From assembly GCF_000801955.1 (NCBI RefSeq), contig NZ_JSZO01000006.1, positions 158,957 to 222,956 on the forward strand: DNA of 64,000 bases, read 5' to 3'. The notes below the pieces were generated by a model. It was given only the letters and a program-made list of their open reading frames with translations. It was not told the DNA's origin and did not search any database. Position 1 is the first letter of the stretch, and the number at the start of each line of letters is the position of its first letter. This DNA comes from Ralstonia sp. A12 (GTDB lineage Bacteria; Pseudomonadota; Gammaproteobacteria; Burkholderiales; Burkholderiaceae). Positions 50,926-60,151 of the stretch are shown in pieces. The translations under genes and the position numbers were made by a program.

Positions 50926-50954
50926 AGTATACCCGCGCAGCACAAAAAACTCAA
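50926..50954 (-). promoter_or_regulatory. Sigma70 promoter of the car operon
   Basis: On the minus strand: -35 TTGAGT (50954-50949), 17-bp spacer, -10 TATACT (50931-50926). Spacing is ideal and each hexamer differs from consensus at only one or two positions. Confidence 0.75.
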
Positions 50955-50972
50955 TAAAAGGAAGGACTTAAC

Positions 50973-50987
50973 GGCGGGTAGCCCGCC
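50973..50987 (-). terminator. GC-rich dyad after prpE, possible weak terminator
   Basis: GGCGGG-TAG-CCCGCC (50973-50987). The three-base loop and lack of a T-run make it a weak or factor-assisted terminator. Confidence 0.4.
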
Positions 50988-51055
50988 AATTGTGACGTCC
51001 CGCCGTGCCCGACGCCTCGCCTCCAGACCGGCGAGAGCGTCACTTTTCCCGATCT

Positions 51056-52954
51056 CTACCCTTGCATTGCAGCTTGCACCTGCGCCAGCGCAGTCGGGTC
51101 CTCAATGGTGGTCAGGTCACCCGGATCGCGCCCTTCGGCCACCGCCTGCATGGCACGGCGCAGCAATTTGCCCGAGCGCGTCTTGGGCAACGCATTGACG
51201 AAGAACACACGTGACGGCCGCGCCACCGCGCCCAATTGCGCCTCCACGGTGCGCATGAGCTCCCCCTCCAGCGCAAGGCGATCCGCCGATTCAGCGACGC
51301 GTGACGCATCGCGCACGATGGCAAACCCCATCGCCACCTGCCCCTTCAGTTGATCGGCTACACCCACCACAGCCACCTCGGCGATGGCCGGATGCGACGA
51401 CAGGCTCTCCTCGATTTCGCGTGTGCCCAGGCGGTGGCCCGCCACGTTGATCACGTCGTCGGTGCGGCCGAGGATGGTGACGTAGCCCTCCGCATCACGC
51501 ACGCCCCAGTCGAAGCTGGAGTAGATCTGACCACCGGGGAACGCCGACCAGTACGTCTTGAGAAAGCGCGCATCATCGCGCCAGACCGTGCTCATGCAGC
51601 CAGGTGGCAGCGGCGCCGTCACGGCCAGCAGACCCTTCTCGCCCGGCGCGCACGGCTGGCCGGTCACCTCGTCGAGAATATCGAGCTTGTAGCCATAGAC
51701 CGGGAAGCCGGGCGACCCCAGCTTTTGCGTTGACGGCTCCACGCCTTGCGGAACGGCCAGCATCGGCCAGCCGGTTTCGGTCTGCCAGTAGTTGTCGACG
51801 ATGGGCTTCTGCAGCGCTTTGCCGATCCAGCTCGCGGTCGGCTCGTCCAGCGGCTCGCCGGCCAGGAACAGGCGGCGCAGGCTGGACAGGTCATGCCGAT
51901 GCAGCAGCGCAGGATCCTGCTTCTTGAGCACGCGAATGGCCGTCGGCGCCGTAAACATCACGTTCACCCGGTGTTGCTCGACGATGCGCCACCAGGTGGC
52001 GCCGTCCGGACGGATGGGCGTGCCTTCGTACATCACGGTCGTCAGACCAGCGAGCAGCGGCGCATAGACGATGTAGCTGTGGCCCACCACCCAGCCAACG
52101 TCCGATGCAGTGAACATCGTGTCGCCCGCCTGCGCGCCGAAGATCAGCGGTATCGATGCCGCCAGCGCCACCGCATAGCCACCGGTATCGCGCTGCACGC
52201 CCTTTGGCTTGCCCGTCGTGCCCGAGGTGTAGAGGATGTATGACGGCTCGCTCGACTCCATCCACTCGCACGGCACGTCGGCGTTCGCATGCTGATCGGC
52301 GAGCGCGGCGTAGTCGACGTCGCGTGCGTTGTGCCGCATTGGCGCGAGCTTGCGATTGACGAGCAGCACGCGCTCCGGCTTGTGCGCAGCTAGGTCAATG
52401 GCAGCATCGAGCAAGGGCTTGTACTCAACCACCTTGCCCGCACGCGAGCCCGCGTCGGCACTGACGATGACACGCGGCGTGGCATCGTCAATGCGCGTAG
52501 CCAGGCTGTTGGATGCAAAACCGCCAAACACCACCGAGTGGATCGCCCCGATGCGCGCACAGGCCAGCATGGCAAAGGCCGCCTCGGGAATCATCGGCAG
52601 GTAGATCAGCACCCGATCACCCCGTTTGACGCCCAGCGCTTGCAGACTGGCTGCCATGCGGTTGACCTCGCGATGCAACTGACGATACGTGTATGTCGTC
52701 TCGATACCGGTTTCGGTGGAGACATATATCAGTGCCGCCTGCTCGCCACGGGTGGCGAGATGCCGATCGACCGCGTTGTGGCACAGGTTGGTGCGCCCAC
52801 CGACGAACCAGCGGGCAAACGGCAGGCGCGAATCGTCGAGCACGGCGGAATATGGCGTCTGCCAGTCGATGCGCTGGGCCTGCTCGTGCCAGAAGCTGGA
52901 AGGATCGTCGACGGAACGCTGATACAGCGCGCGGTATGCGGCGGACATGGGCAT
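51056..52954 (-). CDS. prpE: Propionate-CoA ligase PrpE
   Basis: A 632-residue acyl-adenylate-forming enzyme activating propionate (and acetate less well) to the CoA ester. AMP-binding motifs are YILYTSGTTGKPKGVQRDTG (the QRDTGGY ending is typical of PrpE, not Acs), DNYWQTETGWPML and GRTDDVINVAGHRLGTREIE. The regulatory acetylation lysine is in PKTRSGKLLRR. The ATG at 52954 has GGAGA about 7 bp upstream; an ATG at 52948 is also possible. No other prp gene is nearby, so it acts as a stand-alone activator. Confidence 0.9.
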   Translation of the reverse strand: MPMSAAYRALYQRSVDDPSSFWHEQAQRIDWQTPYSAVLDDSRLPFARWFVGGRTNLCHNAVDRHLATRGEQAALIYVSTETGIETTYTYRQLHREVNRMAASLQALGVKRGDRVLIYLPMIPEAAFAMLACARIGAIHSVVFGGFASNSLATRIDDATPRVIVSADAGSRAGKVVEYKPLLDAAIDLAAHKPERVLLVNRKLAPMRHNARDVDYAALADQHANADVPCEWMESSEPSYILYTSGTTGKPKGVQRDTGGYAVALAASIPLIFGAQAGDTMFTASDVGWVVGHSYIVYAPLLAGLTTVMYEGTPIRPDGATWWRIVEQHRVNVMFTAPTAIRVLKKQDPALLHRHDLSSLRRLFLAGEPLDEPTASWIGKALQKPIVDNYWQTETGWPMLAVPQGVEPSTQKLGSPGFPVYGYKLDILDEVTGQPCAPGEKGLLAVTAPLPPGCMSTVWRDDARFLKTYWSAFPGGQIYSSFDWGVRDAEGYVTILGRTDDVINVAGHRLGTREIEESLSSHPAIAEVAVVGVADQLKGQVAMGFAIVRDASRVAESADRLALEGELMRTVEAQLGAVARPSRVFFVNALPKTRSGKLLRRAMQAVAEGRDPGDLTTIEDPTALAQVQAAMQG

Positions 52955-53061
52955 GACGTTGTCTCCTGGCCGGCGCACTACGTGGCGTGCCGACTCTATG
53001 TTCGATGTGCTCGATGCGGCTACTGTGCGACCGCCAACTTACGCAGGTCTTACCGCAGCTC

Positions 53062-53092
53062 AAAAAGAAAACGGCGCCCCGCAGGACGCCGT
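53062..53092 (-). terminator. Terminator after mltD
   Basis: Stem ACGGCG (53071-53076) and CGCCGT (53087-53092), followed on the minus strand by a T-rich tract (complement of 53062-53070). Confidence 0.7.
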
Positions 53093-53107
53093 CTCAGTTT
53101 GCCAGCT

Positions 53108-54637
53108 TCAGCGCTTCTTGCGCTTGGCCGGTGTGCTTGCCACCGGCCTGGCCTTGACCACCGGTTTGCCGGCCACCTTGGCCGTCGGTACCCGCCCGGT
53201 CGATGCCGTCGCCGTCGTCGCCGATACGCGCACCGCACGCACGCGGCCACCGCCCCGCGCCTGCGGCAACATCAGCACCACGCTGTGCCCCCGGGGGATC
53301 GCATCACCCGGCAACTGGTTCCAGGCACGAATCTGCGCCACCGACACGCCATAGCGCCGCGACAGGCCTGCAACCGTGTCGCGCTTGCCCGCGCGCACCA
53401 CGACCTTTCTCAGGTCAGGCATATCGGGTTCGACGGCCATGGTGGCGTTCTCGGCCAGTTCGGGGCTGATGTCCGGTGCATCTTCCTTGGCGCCATCCGA
53501 GCGCGGCACAACCACCGTGGAACCCGCCTTCAGGCGCATGCCCTTGGGAATGCGGTTGATCTCGCGGATGGTGTCGGGGTCGACCTTCAATCGCGCCGCC
53601 AGGGCTTCCACACGCTCACGGTTGCCGACCGTCACGGCCGTCCAACTCGACAGGCCACCGCGATACGTGTTCAGGTTGTACTGAAACGTTTCCGCGTTGT
53701 CGTACGGCAGCAGAATCTGCGGGTTCGAGGCGCCCAGGATCACCGGCCGGTTGAACGACGGGTTGAGCGCCTTGAACTCATCCATCGGCAGATTGGCCAG
53801 CTTGGCCGCCAGCGTCACGTCAATGTCACGCGAGGTGGTGACGGTAACGAAGTAAGGATGGTTCGGGATGTCCGGCAACCTAACGCCATAGCGATCCGGA
53901 TTGGCGATGATGTTCTTGACCGCCTGGAGCTTGGGCACGTACATGCGCGTCTCGGCCGGCATGTTCAGGTTGACGTAGTCCGTCGACAGGCCCGCCGCCT
54001 GGTTGCGCGCAACCGCCCGGGCGACGGAGCCCTCGCCCCAGTTGTAAGCGGCGAGCGCCAACTGCCAGTCACCAAACTGATCGTGCAGCTTGGAGAGATA
54101 GTCCAGCGCGGCGTCAGTCGAGGCGAGCACATCACGGCGCTCGTCCTGGAAGACGTTCTGCTTGAGGTTGTAGGTTCTGCCGGTGCTGGGGATGAACTGC
54201 CACATCCCGGCTGCCTTGGCACTCGACACTGCCTGCGGGTTGAACGCACTCTCCACGAACGGCAGCAGGGCCAGTTCGGTGGGCATATTGCGGCGCTCCA
54301 GCTCTTCGACGATGTGATACAGGTAGCGGTTCGAGCGCTCGACCATGCGCTGAAACGCTTCCGGGCGCTGCGCATACCAATCGGCTCGGTCATCCACGGC
54401 CGAGCTTTGCAGGTCGGGCATGGAGAAACCTTGGCGAATGCGCGCCCAGAGATCCTTGGCCGGCCCTTTCAGGGAAGCCACGGGCTGCTGATCAACATTG
54501 ACGACCGGCGCATTTTTGCCGGAAGTGGAGGCAGAGGCGCTTGTGCTGGCAGTGTCGGCATTCGGAGCGGGAGCCGTAGCACAGGCCGCGAGAAGCAGAC
54601 TGAGCACAGATGCCGCAAGAAGTCGCACGGATCGCAT
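53108..54637 (-). CDS. mltD: Membrane-bound lytic murein transglycosylase D (MltD)
   Basis: A 509-residue lipoprotein that cleaves peptidoglycan glycan strands. Lipobox LLLAAC near residue 20 (MRSVRLLAASVLSLLLAACA), then the SLT domain with catalytic Glu in LLPFVESAFNPQAVSSAKAA, GMWQFIPSTGRTYNL and LALAAYNWGEGSVARA. Two LysM modules follow (about 320-365 and 400-450; the second has GKRDTVAGLSRRYGVSVAQI). The end is a basic tail (AKRKKR). The ATG at 54637 is chosen as the lipoprotein signal starts there. Confidence 0.93.
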   Translation of the reverse strand: MRSVRLLAASVLSLLLAACATAPAPNADTASTSASASTSGKNAPVVNVDQQPVASLKGPAKDLWARIRQGFSMPDLQSSAVDDRADWYAQRPEAFQRMVERSNRYLYHIVEELERRNMPTELALLPFVESAFNPQAVSSAKAAGMWQFIPSTGRTYNLKQNVFQDERRDVLASTDAALDYLSKLHDQFGDWQLALAAYNWGEGSVARAVARNQAAGLSTDYVNLNMPAETRMYVPKLQAVKNIIANPDRYGVRLPDIPNHPYFVTVTTSRDIDVTLAAKLANLPMDEFKALNPSFNRPVILGASNPQILLPYDNAETFQYNLNTYRGGLSSWTAVTVGNRERVEALAARLKVDPDTIREINRIPKGMRLKAGSTVVVPRSDGAKEDAPDISPELAENATMAVEPDMPDLRKVVVRAGKRDTVAGLSRRYGVSVAQIRAWNQLPGDAIPRGHSVVLMLPQARGGGRVRAVRVSATTATASTGRVPTAKVAGKPVVKARPVASTPAKRKKR

Positions 54638-54775
54638 CAAGTTCTGAGGGGTTGGACCTAAAAATTGCCCCAGATAGTAAGAAACGCATCCCGCCACGTC
54701 AACCCGCGTAGACCCGGCGATTGCCTCGGCAAGCATCTTGGCGCGCAGGCGATGATCCCCGCGCGGCGCGTAATC

Positions 54776-55615
54776 TCAACGGAAACCGTTCTTCCACTCG
54801 CGCAAAGCGGCGAATACGGCCACCGGATCTTTTGTGCCGATACCGGCGTGGCGGGCCACCGCTTGCGTCACGTCAGCCTCATCCGATCGCATGAACGGGT
54901 TGGTCGCGCGCTCGTGGCCGATGGTGGTGGGCACGGTCGAGCGGCCCTCGGCCCGCAACGCCGCAACCTCATCCTCCCAGGCCGCCAGATCGGCGTTGCC
55001 CGGCTCGACTGCACGCGCAAAGCGCACATTCGACGCGGTGTATTCGTGTGCACAGTAAACACGGGTGTCCGGCGCCAGCGCGGCCAGCTTGGCCAGCGAT
55101 GACCGCATCTGCGCAGGCGTGCCCTCGAAGAGCCTGCCGCAACCGGTCGCGAACAGCGTGTCACCGCAGAAGAGGCTGGCGGGCGCATTGTCGCCCTGCA
55201 AATGGCCGACATACGCAACGTGTCCGCTGGTATGGCCCGGCACGTCAATCACGCGGAACGTGGCGGCCGGTTGGGCGAGCGTGACGACATCATTTTCGCG
55301 TACCGCCTGGGTGCGGCACGGGATGGATTCGCCCGCCGGACCAATCACGGGCAGCGGCGCACCCTCGGGATTCTCCGGATACGCCGCGACCAGTTCTCGC
55401 ACCCCGCCAATGTGATCGCCGTGATGATGTGTGATTACAATGGCACCGAGCGCGAGCCCGCGCTCCTGGAGGAAGCGCAGCACGGGTTGCGCGTCGCCTG
55501 GGTCCACAACAGCAGCCACGCGGCCATCGTGAAGTGCCCAAATGTAATTGTCGGCAAACGCAGCGATTGCCTCTACCTCAAGTGCTACTTCCGACGGCAC
55601 ACCACCCTGGACCAT
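54776..55615 (-). CDS. gloB: Hydroxyacylglutathione hydrolase (glyoxalase II) GloB
   Basis: A 279-residue metallo-beta-lactamase-fold hydrolase of S-lactoylglutathione. Metal motif [30 protein letters not shown] and [18 protein letters not shown] are typical. The ATG at 55615 ([20 protein letters not shown]) has AGGAG about 7 bp upstream; this site lies inside the coding start of the divergent methyltransferase, whose ATG shares the same CATG. The family usually starts nearer LEVEAIAAF, so a later start remains possible. Confidence 0.93.
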   Translation of the reverse strand: MVQGGVPSEVALEVEAIAAFADNYIWALHDGRVAAVVDPGDAQPVLRFLQERGLALGAIVITHHHGDHIGGVRELVAAYPENPEGAPLPVIGPAGESIPCRTQAVRENDVVTLAQPAATFRVIDVPGHTSGHVAYVGHLQGDNAPASLFCGDTLFATGCGRLFEGTPAQMRSSLAKLAALAPDTRVYCAHEYTASNVRFARAVEPGNADLAAWEDEVAALRAEGRSTVPTTIGHERATNPFMRSDEADVTQAVARHAGIGTKDPVAVFAALREWKNGFR

Positions 55616-56522
55616 GCCTGACTCCTCTAACGATCGCCGCATTATAGATTGGCACCACTGGCTGGCTTCGCCGCCTGGACAATACGTCCTGCGTTGGGAG
55701 CAGGCACAATTCGATCGCACCGTCGCCGACATGTTCGGCTTTCACGCGCTGCAGCTGGGTCACCCGGGCTTTGGCGCGCTGCGCGAGAACCGCATTCCGC
55801 TGATAGCGCGCGTGATCGACGATATCGACCCGACCGCCCCCATTGAGACGCTCGACCCGATGGACGGCGATCCCGCCGAACCTGCAGACGCCTCTGCCGA
55901 CGGCGAGACCGACGCCAGCGCCCCGCAGCGCCAGGCCAAGCCCCGCGTGATCTGCCGCTACGACGAACTGCCCTTCGCCTCGCAAAGCATCGACCTGGTG
56001 GCCCTGCCCCATGTGCTGGAGTTCACCGACGACCCGCACGAAGTGCTGCGCGAAGTGGCACGCGTGCTGATGCCCGAGGGGCGATTGATCATCACAGGCT
56101 TCAACCCGTTGAGCCTGTGGGGCATGCGCCAGGGCATGCGGCGCCTGGGTACGGAATCGTTCCTGCCGGCGCAGAGCCAGATGATTGCCTTCACCCGCCT
56201 GAAGGACTGGCTCAAGCTGCTCGGATTTGATATCGTGCGCGGCCGTTTCGGTTGCTACCGCCCGCCTAACCGCACCGAGAAGTGGCTGCAGCGCACGGCC
56301 TTCATGGAGAAGGCTGGCGACCGTTGGTGGCCGATCTTCGGGGCGGTCTACATGCTGCAGGCAGTCAAGCGCGTGCGCGGCATGCGTATGGTCGGCCCCG
56401 CGTGGAAGACCCGCAAGTCGCCCTCGCTGGTGCCGGCCGGCACGCCAGTCGCCACGCCATCGGGTTCGCATTCGACCAAGACACCGCCGGCCGCTGCGTG
56501 CGACGGCAAATCGGGCGCGTAG
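55614..56522 (+). CDS. SAM-dependent methyltransferase
   Basis: A 302-residue class I methyltransferase of the UbiE/SmtA-like group. The motif-I strand is unusual: the SAM glycine loop is not clearly visible, but [20 protein letters not shown] (motif II/III) and [20 protein letters not shown] are clear. There is an acidic linker (about 85-115, [12 protein letters not shown]). Substrate unknown. In betaproteobacteria this gene lies between gloB and rnhA, as here. Its ATG at 55614 has no strong site and overlaps the gloB ATG in the palindrome CATG; the frame is open 22 codons further upstream. Confidence 0.85.
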   Translation: MPDSSNDRRIIDWHHWLASPPGQYVLRWEQAQFDRTVADMFGFHALQLGHPGFGALRENRIPLIARVIDDIDPTAPIETLDPMDGDPAEPADASADGETDASAPQRQAKPRVICRYDELPFASQSIDLVALPHVLEFTDDPHEVLREVARVLMPEGRLIITGFNPLSLWGMRQGMRRLGTESFLPAQSQMIAFTRLKDWLKLLGFDIVRGRFGCYRPPNRTEKWLQRTAFMEKAGDRWWPIFGAVYMLQAVKRVRGMRMVGPAWKTRKSPSLVPAGTPVATPSGSHSTKTPPAAACDGKSGA

Positions 56523-56583
56523 CTTTGGCAGACATGCACAGCCGCCCTCTCACTACTACTCACTGATCGCGTTCGTTTTATTC

Positions 56584-57039
56584 ATGCAGGAAGTCACCGT
56601 CTATTCCGATGGCGCATGCAAGGGCAACCCCGGCCTTGGCGGCTGGGGCACCGTGCTCGTCTCGGGCGGCCACGAAAAAGAGCTCTTCGGCGGCGAGGCC
56701 GTCACCACCAACAACCGCATGGAGCTGATGGCCGTGATCGAGGCGTTTCGTGCGCTCAAGCGGCCGTGTCGGGTGAAGGTCTACACCGATTCGCAGTACG
56801 TGCAGAAAGGCATCAGCGAATGGCTGGCCGGTTGGAAGGCACGCGGCTGGAAGACCGCCGACAAGAAGCCCGTGAAGAACGACGACCTGTGGCGCATTCT
56901 CGATGAACTCGTCGTCACGCACGAGGTGAGCTGGCACTGGGTCAAGGGCCATGCCGGCCACCCCGGCAATGAACGCGCCGATGCGCTCGCCAACAAGGGC
57001 GTGGAGCTGGCGCGCCAGGCAATCCAGACCGGTGCCTGA
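56584..57039 (+). CDS. rnhA: Ribonuclease HI
   Basis: A 151-residue endonuclease degrading RNA in RNA-DNA hybrids. The four carboxylates are in place: Asp in [16 protein letters not shown], Glu in [13 protein letters not shown], Asp in [12 protein letters not shown], Asp in [16 protein letters not shown]. It is a single domain with a short C-terminal extension. The ATG at 56584 is 61 bp after the methyltransferase stop. Confidence 0.97.
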   Translation: MQEVTVYSDGACKGNPGLGGWGTVLVSGGHEKELFGGEAVTTNNRMELMAVIEAFRALKRPCRVKVYTDSQYVQKGISEWLAGWKARGWKTADKKPVKNDDLWRILDELVVTHEVSWHWVKGHAGHPGNERADALANKGVELARQAIQTGA

Positions 57040-57050
57040 CGCGCTGGCGC

Positions 57051-57421
57051 TCACTTGCCGGCGCAGCGCTGCGCCGGAATCTTCGGCGCATTGGCAGCGA
57101 TGGTGGTGACATAGAGCGGCTTGCCGTCTGGTGCAAAGATCAGGCATAGCGGGCCGCGCTTGGACATGCCGTCATCAATGTCCACCTGCCGCAAATTGAT
57201 CCCCTCCCATGTATCTCCGCCGATGCTGCGCTTCTGCATCATGACCGGGCGATTGGCACCTGCGGGCCAGTTGGCGTCGCGCTCCGGCACATAGCGCTTG
57301 GGCGGCGTGCCGTAGGCAGAGAGCTGGTTCAGCGTGCCGCAAGGTATCGCCCAGCCGGTTCATTGAAGCCAGGCAGATCCCGGCGCCCAAGTTCGGCGCC
57401 GATGCGCTGGACTTCGGCCAC
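57051..57421 (-). pseudogene. Frameshifted hypothetical protein remnant
   Basis: On the minus strand, two frames read naturally in tandem. Upstream, YVAEVQRIGAELGRRDLPGF runs into NEPAGRYLAAR and a TGA. In another frame, starting about ten codons earlier, WAIPCGTLNQLSAYGTPPKR continues to VPERDANWPAGANRP and ends KIPAQRCAGK. The join needs a one-base shift near 57350. The 3' part alone (57051-57290, GTG start) could be annotated as a 79-residue protein, but the natural text on both sides suggests a broken gene or a sequencing error. Family not recognised; the paired cysteines suggest a secreted protein. Confidence 0.5.
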
Positions 57422-57593
57422 ATAACGGGAGGGGGGATCGGTGGCTCATCACCCCACCTAGTGCAGGAGAAGAAACCCCAGGTTTGACGCCAGTCCAAAC
57501 CACTTTGCAACGACATTGCATTCATCCACTCGCGCCATACACTGGAGCAAAGGCGGCGCACAGTGCATCGCCGTTTTTTCATGGAGGCCGGCC

Positions 57594-57872
57594 ATGAAAT
57601 CGATCGAATTCCACACAGGCACGCCACGTTACTGCGCGGCAGATCTCACCCTCACCTGTTCCGCCAGCGTTGACGGCACTTACGCCTGCTATGCGGTGAC
57701 GGCGGAGGCACTGGAAGAGCACTTCGGCGCCCGCTCCTGGCGGCAGGAAGATCTGCTGCAAGCCATGGAGACCCACCGGGGCACCATTGAAGACATGGCG
57801 CGCTCGCTGTTCAAGCTGACCGATTCGCACGACATCGTGCTGCGCAGCGGGCACTTCCGCTTCGGCATGTAA
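57594..57872 (+). CDS. DUF1488-like small protein
   Basis: A 92-residue soluble protein: CSASVDGTYACYAVTAEALE followed by EHFGARSWRQEDLLQAMETH fits DUF1488, a small betaproteobacterial family of unknown function. The ATG at 57594 has GGAGG 8 bp upstream, a strong site. A hairpin follows 16 bp after the stop. No operon partner; the phasin-like gene begins 167 bp later. Confidence 0.65.
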   Translation: MKSIEFHTGTPRYCAADLTLTCSASVDGTYACYAVTAEALEEHFGARSWRQEDLLQAMETHRGTIEDMARSLFKLTDSHDIVLRSGHFRFGM

Positions 57873-57887
57873 CCCAGCATCAACGGA

Positions 57888-57913
57888 GATGACGTTGCTC
57901 GGGCAGCGTCATC
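57888..57913 (+). terminator. Hairpin after the DUF1488 gene
   Basis: GATGACG (57888-57894) and CGTCATC (57907-57913), with an inner TGC/GCA pairing around a TCGG loop. It lacks a real T-run (only TTCC), so termination is possible but not assured. Confidence 0.4.
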
Positions 57914-58039
57914 TTCCAGGCACGTCCGCACGCACAAGAACAGCGAACGCCTGGGGGACTGGGGGAGATCGGGGCGCCATGCGGGACGACGGGACAACAT
58001 CGGCAGGGCCTCGCCACCCATCCACTTTGGAGGCTCGCC

Positions 58040-58531
58040 GTGGAAGCACCGATCGATCTCTCTCTCGAAGTCTTTCGCACCCAGCTACAAACCGCCTTGC
58101 ACACCCTGACCACATTGGAGGAAACCCAGGAACGCGCGCTCAAGATCACGCTCAAGGGCGTGGAAGATGCAGAGCGGCGTGCACTGCAAGCCTGCGCCTC
58201 GGTTTCCGAGGCCGCTAACTGGGAAGACCTGGCCGCGCTGCCGGCCACCCTGCTGCAAACCCGCATCGAGCAAAGCAGCCGCCTCTTCCAGACGTTCCTG
58301 AGCATGGTGACCGAGCAGCAGAACGCGCTGCTGCAACAGGCCACCACATCGGCAGAAGCCTGGCGCACGCTGGCCACACATTGGGGAGATGAACCGATGA
58401 TTGCGCCAGTCCGTGCGCTATTCGGCGCGCTGGGCACCACGGGGCTGCCGAGCATGCCGCAGGCGCATCAGCCTGGAGACAAGAAGAAGACCGCCACCAA
58501 GGATGCGGAGCCCGCAACCCCGGCGGCTTAA
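58040..58531 (+). CDS. Phasin-like granule-associated protein
   Basis: A 163-residue, almost wholly helical protein without signal or membrane segment: LEVFRTQLQTALHTLTTLEE, then ERRALQACASVSEAANWEDL and FQTFLSMVTEQQNALLQQAT, ending in a Lys/Ala/Pro tail (GDKKKTATKDAEPATPAA). Amphipathic helices plus such a tail are the pattern of phasins that coat polyhydroxyalkanoate granules, which Ralstonia makes. The assignment rests on pattern only. The start is GTG at 58040 with GGAGG 6 bp upstream. Confidence 0.55.
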   Translation: MEAPIDLSLEVFRTQLQTALHTLTTLEETQERALKITLKGVEDAERRALQACASVSEAANWEDLAALPATLLQTRIEQSSRLFQTFLSMVTEQQNALLQQATTSAEAWRTLATHWGDEPMIAPVRALFGALGTTGLPSMPQAHQPGDKKKTATKDAEPATPAA

Positions 58532-58561
58532 GCCAGGCAGCTTGTAGATAGTCGACGTGCG

Positions 58562-60070
58562 CTAGTCAGGTTTGCACTCGTACTTCATCTCGCGCCGGCC
58601 GTCTTCGTACACCACCTCCAGCCGGCAGGTGAAGCCCCAGAGCCGGGTGACGTGGCGCACCATCTCTTCGTAGTTGCTGCCCAACGGGCGGCGGTTGTTC
58701 TGCTGATGCCGCATGGTCAGCGACCGATCACCGCCCACGTCCACATTGGTCACCTGGATGTTCGGCTCGATATTCGACAGGTCGTACTGACTCGCCAGCA
58801 ACTGGCGAATCATGCGATAGCCCTCATCGTCGTGGATGGCGGTCACGCGCAGCTTGGGCTCACGATCGTCATCCAGCACCGAGAACAGCTTCAGTTCGCG
58901 AATCACCCGCGGCGACAGGAACTGCAGCAGGAAACTCTCGTCCTTGAAGTTGCGCATGGCAAAGTCGAGCGTCTCCTGCCAATCGCTGCCGGCAATCTCG
59001 GGCGCCCAGCGGAAATCCTCGTCGGTGGGTTCTTCGCAAATGCGGCGGATGTCCTGAAAGATCAGGAAGCCGAGCGTGTACGGATTGAAACCGCTGTAGT
59101 ACGGGCTGTTATACGGCGGCTGGTAAATCACATTGGTGTGCGCCTGCAGCAGCTCCAGCATGAAGGCATCGTTGACGAGCTTTTCGTCGTACAGCTTGTG
59201 CAGGATCGTGTAGTGCCAGAACGTGGCCCAGCCCTCGTTCATCACCTTGGTCTGCCGCTGCGGGTAGAAGTACTGCGCGATCTTGCGCACGATGCGCACG
59301 ATCTCTCGTTGCCAGGGCTGCAACTTCGGTGCGTTCTTCTCGATGAAGTAGAGAAGGTTCTCCTCCGGCTCTGGCGGAAACTTCGGCTCCGGCTCGGGCG
59401 CCTCATCGGCCGTTGCCAATGCACGCGAGCGGTGCGTGGGCAATGTGCGCCACAGATCGTTGACCTGCGCTTCGAGATACTTCTCGCGCTCGGCCTGCAG
59501 CGCCATTTCCTCCGTGATCGACAACTTCTTGGGCCGACGATAGCGATCCACGCCGTAGTTCTGCAGCGCGTGGCACGAATCGAGCAGCAGTTCCACCTCC
59601 TGCTCGCCATACCGCCGCTCGCACTCCGCCACGTAGCTCTTGGCAAAGAGCAGGTAATCGACGATGGCGTCTGCGTTGGTCCAAGTGCGGAACAGGTAGT
59701 TGCCCTTGAAGAAGGAATTGTGGCCGTAACAGGCGTGCGCGATGGTCAGCGCCTGCATCGGCATCGTGTTCTCCTCCATCAAATAGGCGATGCAGGGGTT
59801 GGAGTTGATGACGATCTCGTAAGCCAGCCCCATCTGGCCGCGCTGGTAACCGCGCTCGGAAGCCAGGAAGTGTTTGCCGTATGACCAGTGGTTGTAGCCC
59901 AGCGGCAAGCCGGATGACGCATAGGCATCCAGCATCTGCTCAGCGGTGATGATCTCGATCTGATTCGGATAGGTGTCCAGACCAAACTCGCCAGCAATCT
60001 GGGCGATCTTCTGGTCATAGAGCCGGATCAGATCAAAGGTCCATTCCGAGCCTGTCGAAAGGTAGGCCAT
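58562..60070 (-). CDS. SpoVR family protein (YcgB-like)
   Basis: A 502-residue cytosolic protein of the SpoVR family. Visible landmarks: EFGLDTYPNQIEIITAEQML, AYEIVINSNPCIAYLMEENT, IAHACYGHNSFFKGNYLF and MNEGWATFWHYTILHKLYDE, a His/Glu-rich core that may bind a metal. The family takes its name from a B. subtilis spore cortex protein, but in proteobacteria it is stress-induced and of unknown role. Third gene of the prkA-yeaH-spoVR operon; its start is 81 bp after the yeaH stop. Confidence 0.92.
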   Translation of the reverse strand: MAYLSTGSEWTFDLIRLYDQKIAQIAGEFGLDTYPNQIEIITAEQMLDAYASSGLPLGYNHWSYGKHFLASERGYQRGQMGLAYEIVINSNPCIAYLMEENTMPMQALTIAHACYGHNSFFKGNYLFRTWTNADAIVDYLLFAKSYVAECERRYGEQEVELLLDSCHALQNYGVDRYRRPKKLSITEEMALQAEREKYLEAQVNDLWRTLPTHRSRALATADEAPEPEPKFPPEPEENLLYFIEKNAPKLQPWQREIVRIVRKIAQYFYPQRQTKVMNEGWATFWHYTILHKLYDEKLVNDAFMLELLQAHTNVIYQPPYNSPYYSGFNPYTLGFLIFQDIRRICEEPTDEDFRWAPEIAGSDWQETLDFAMRNFKDESFLLQFLSPRVIRELKLFSVLDDDREPKLRVTAIHDDEGYRMIRQLLASQYDLSNIEPNIQVTNVDVGGDRSLTMRHQQNNRRPLGSNYEEMVRHVTRLWGFTCRLEVVYEDGRREMKYECKPD

Positions 60071-60151
60071 GCTCGTTCCCCGTTGACTCCGTCACACGTT
60101 GGGCGCGCGTTTGCTGCCTGTTTGCCAAACCCGCGCCGCGGGCACTGCCAC

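Larger units (their letters stand above)
50712..51055. other. 344-bp gap: car leader, promoter, prpE 3' dyad
   Basis: No gene seen. From right to left: a GC-rich dyad just after prpE, a near-consensus sigma70 promoter reading left, then about 200 nt of leader before carA. No obvious attenuator, T-run hairpin or ARG box was found by eye. Confidence 0.7.
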
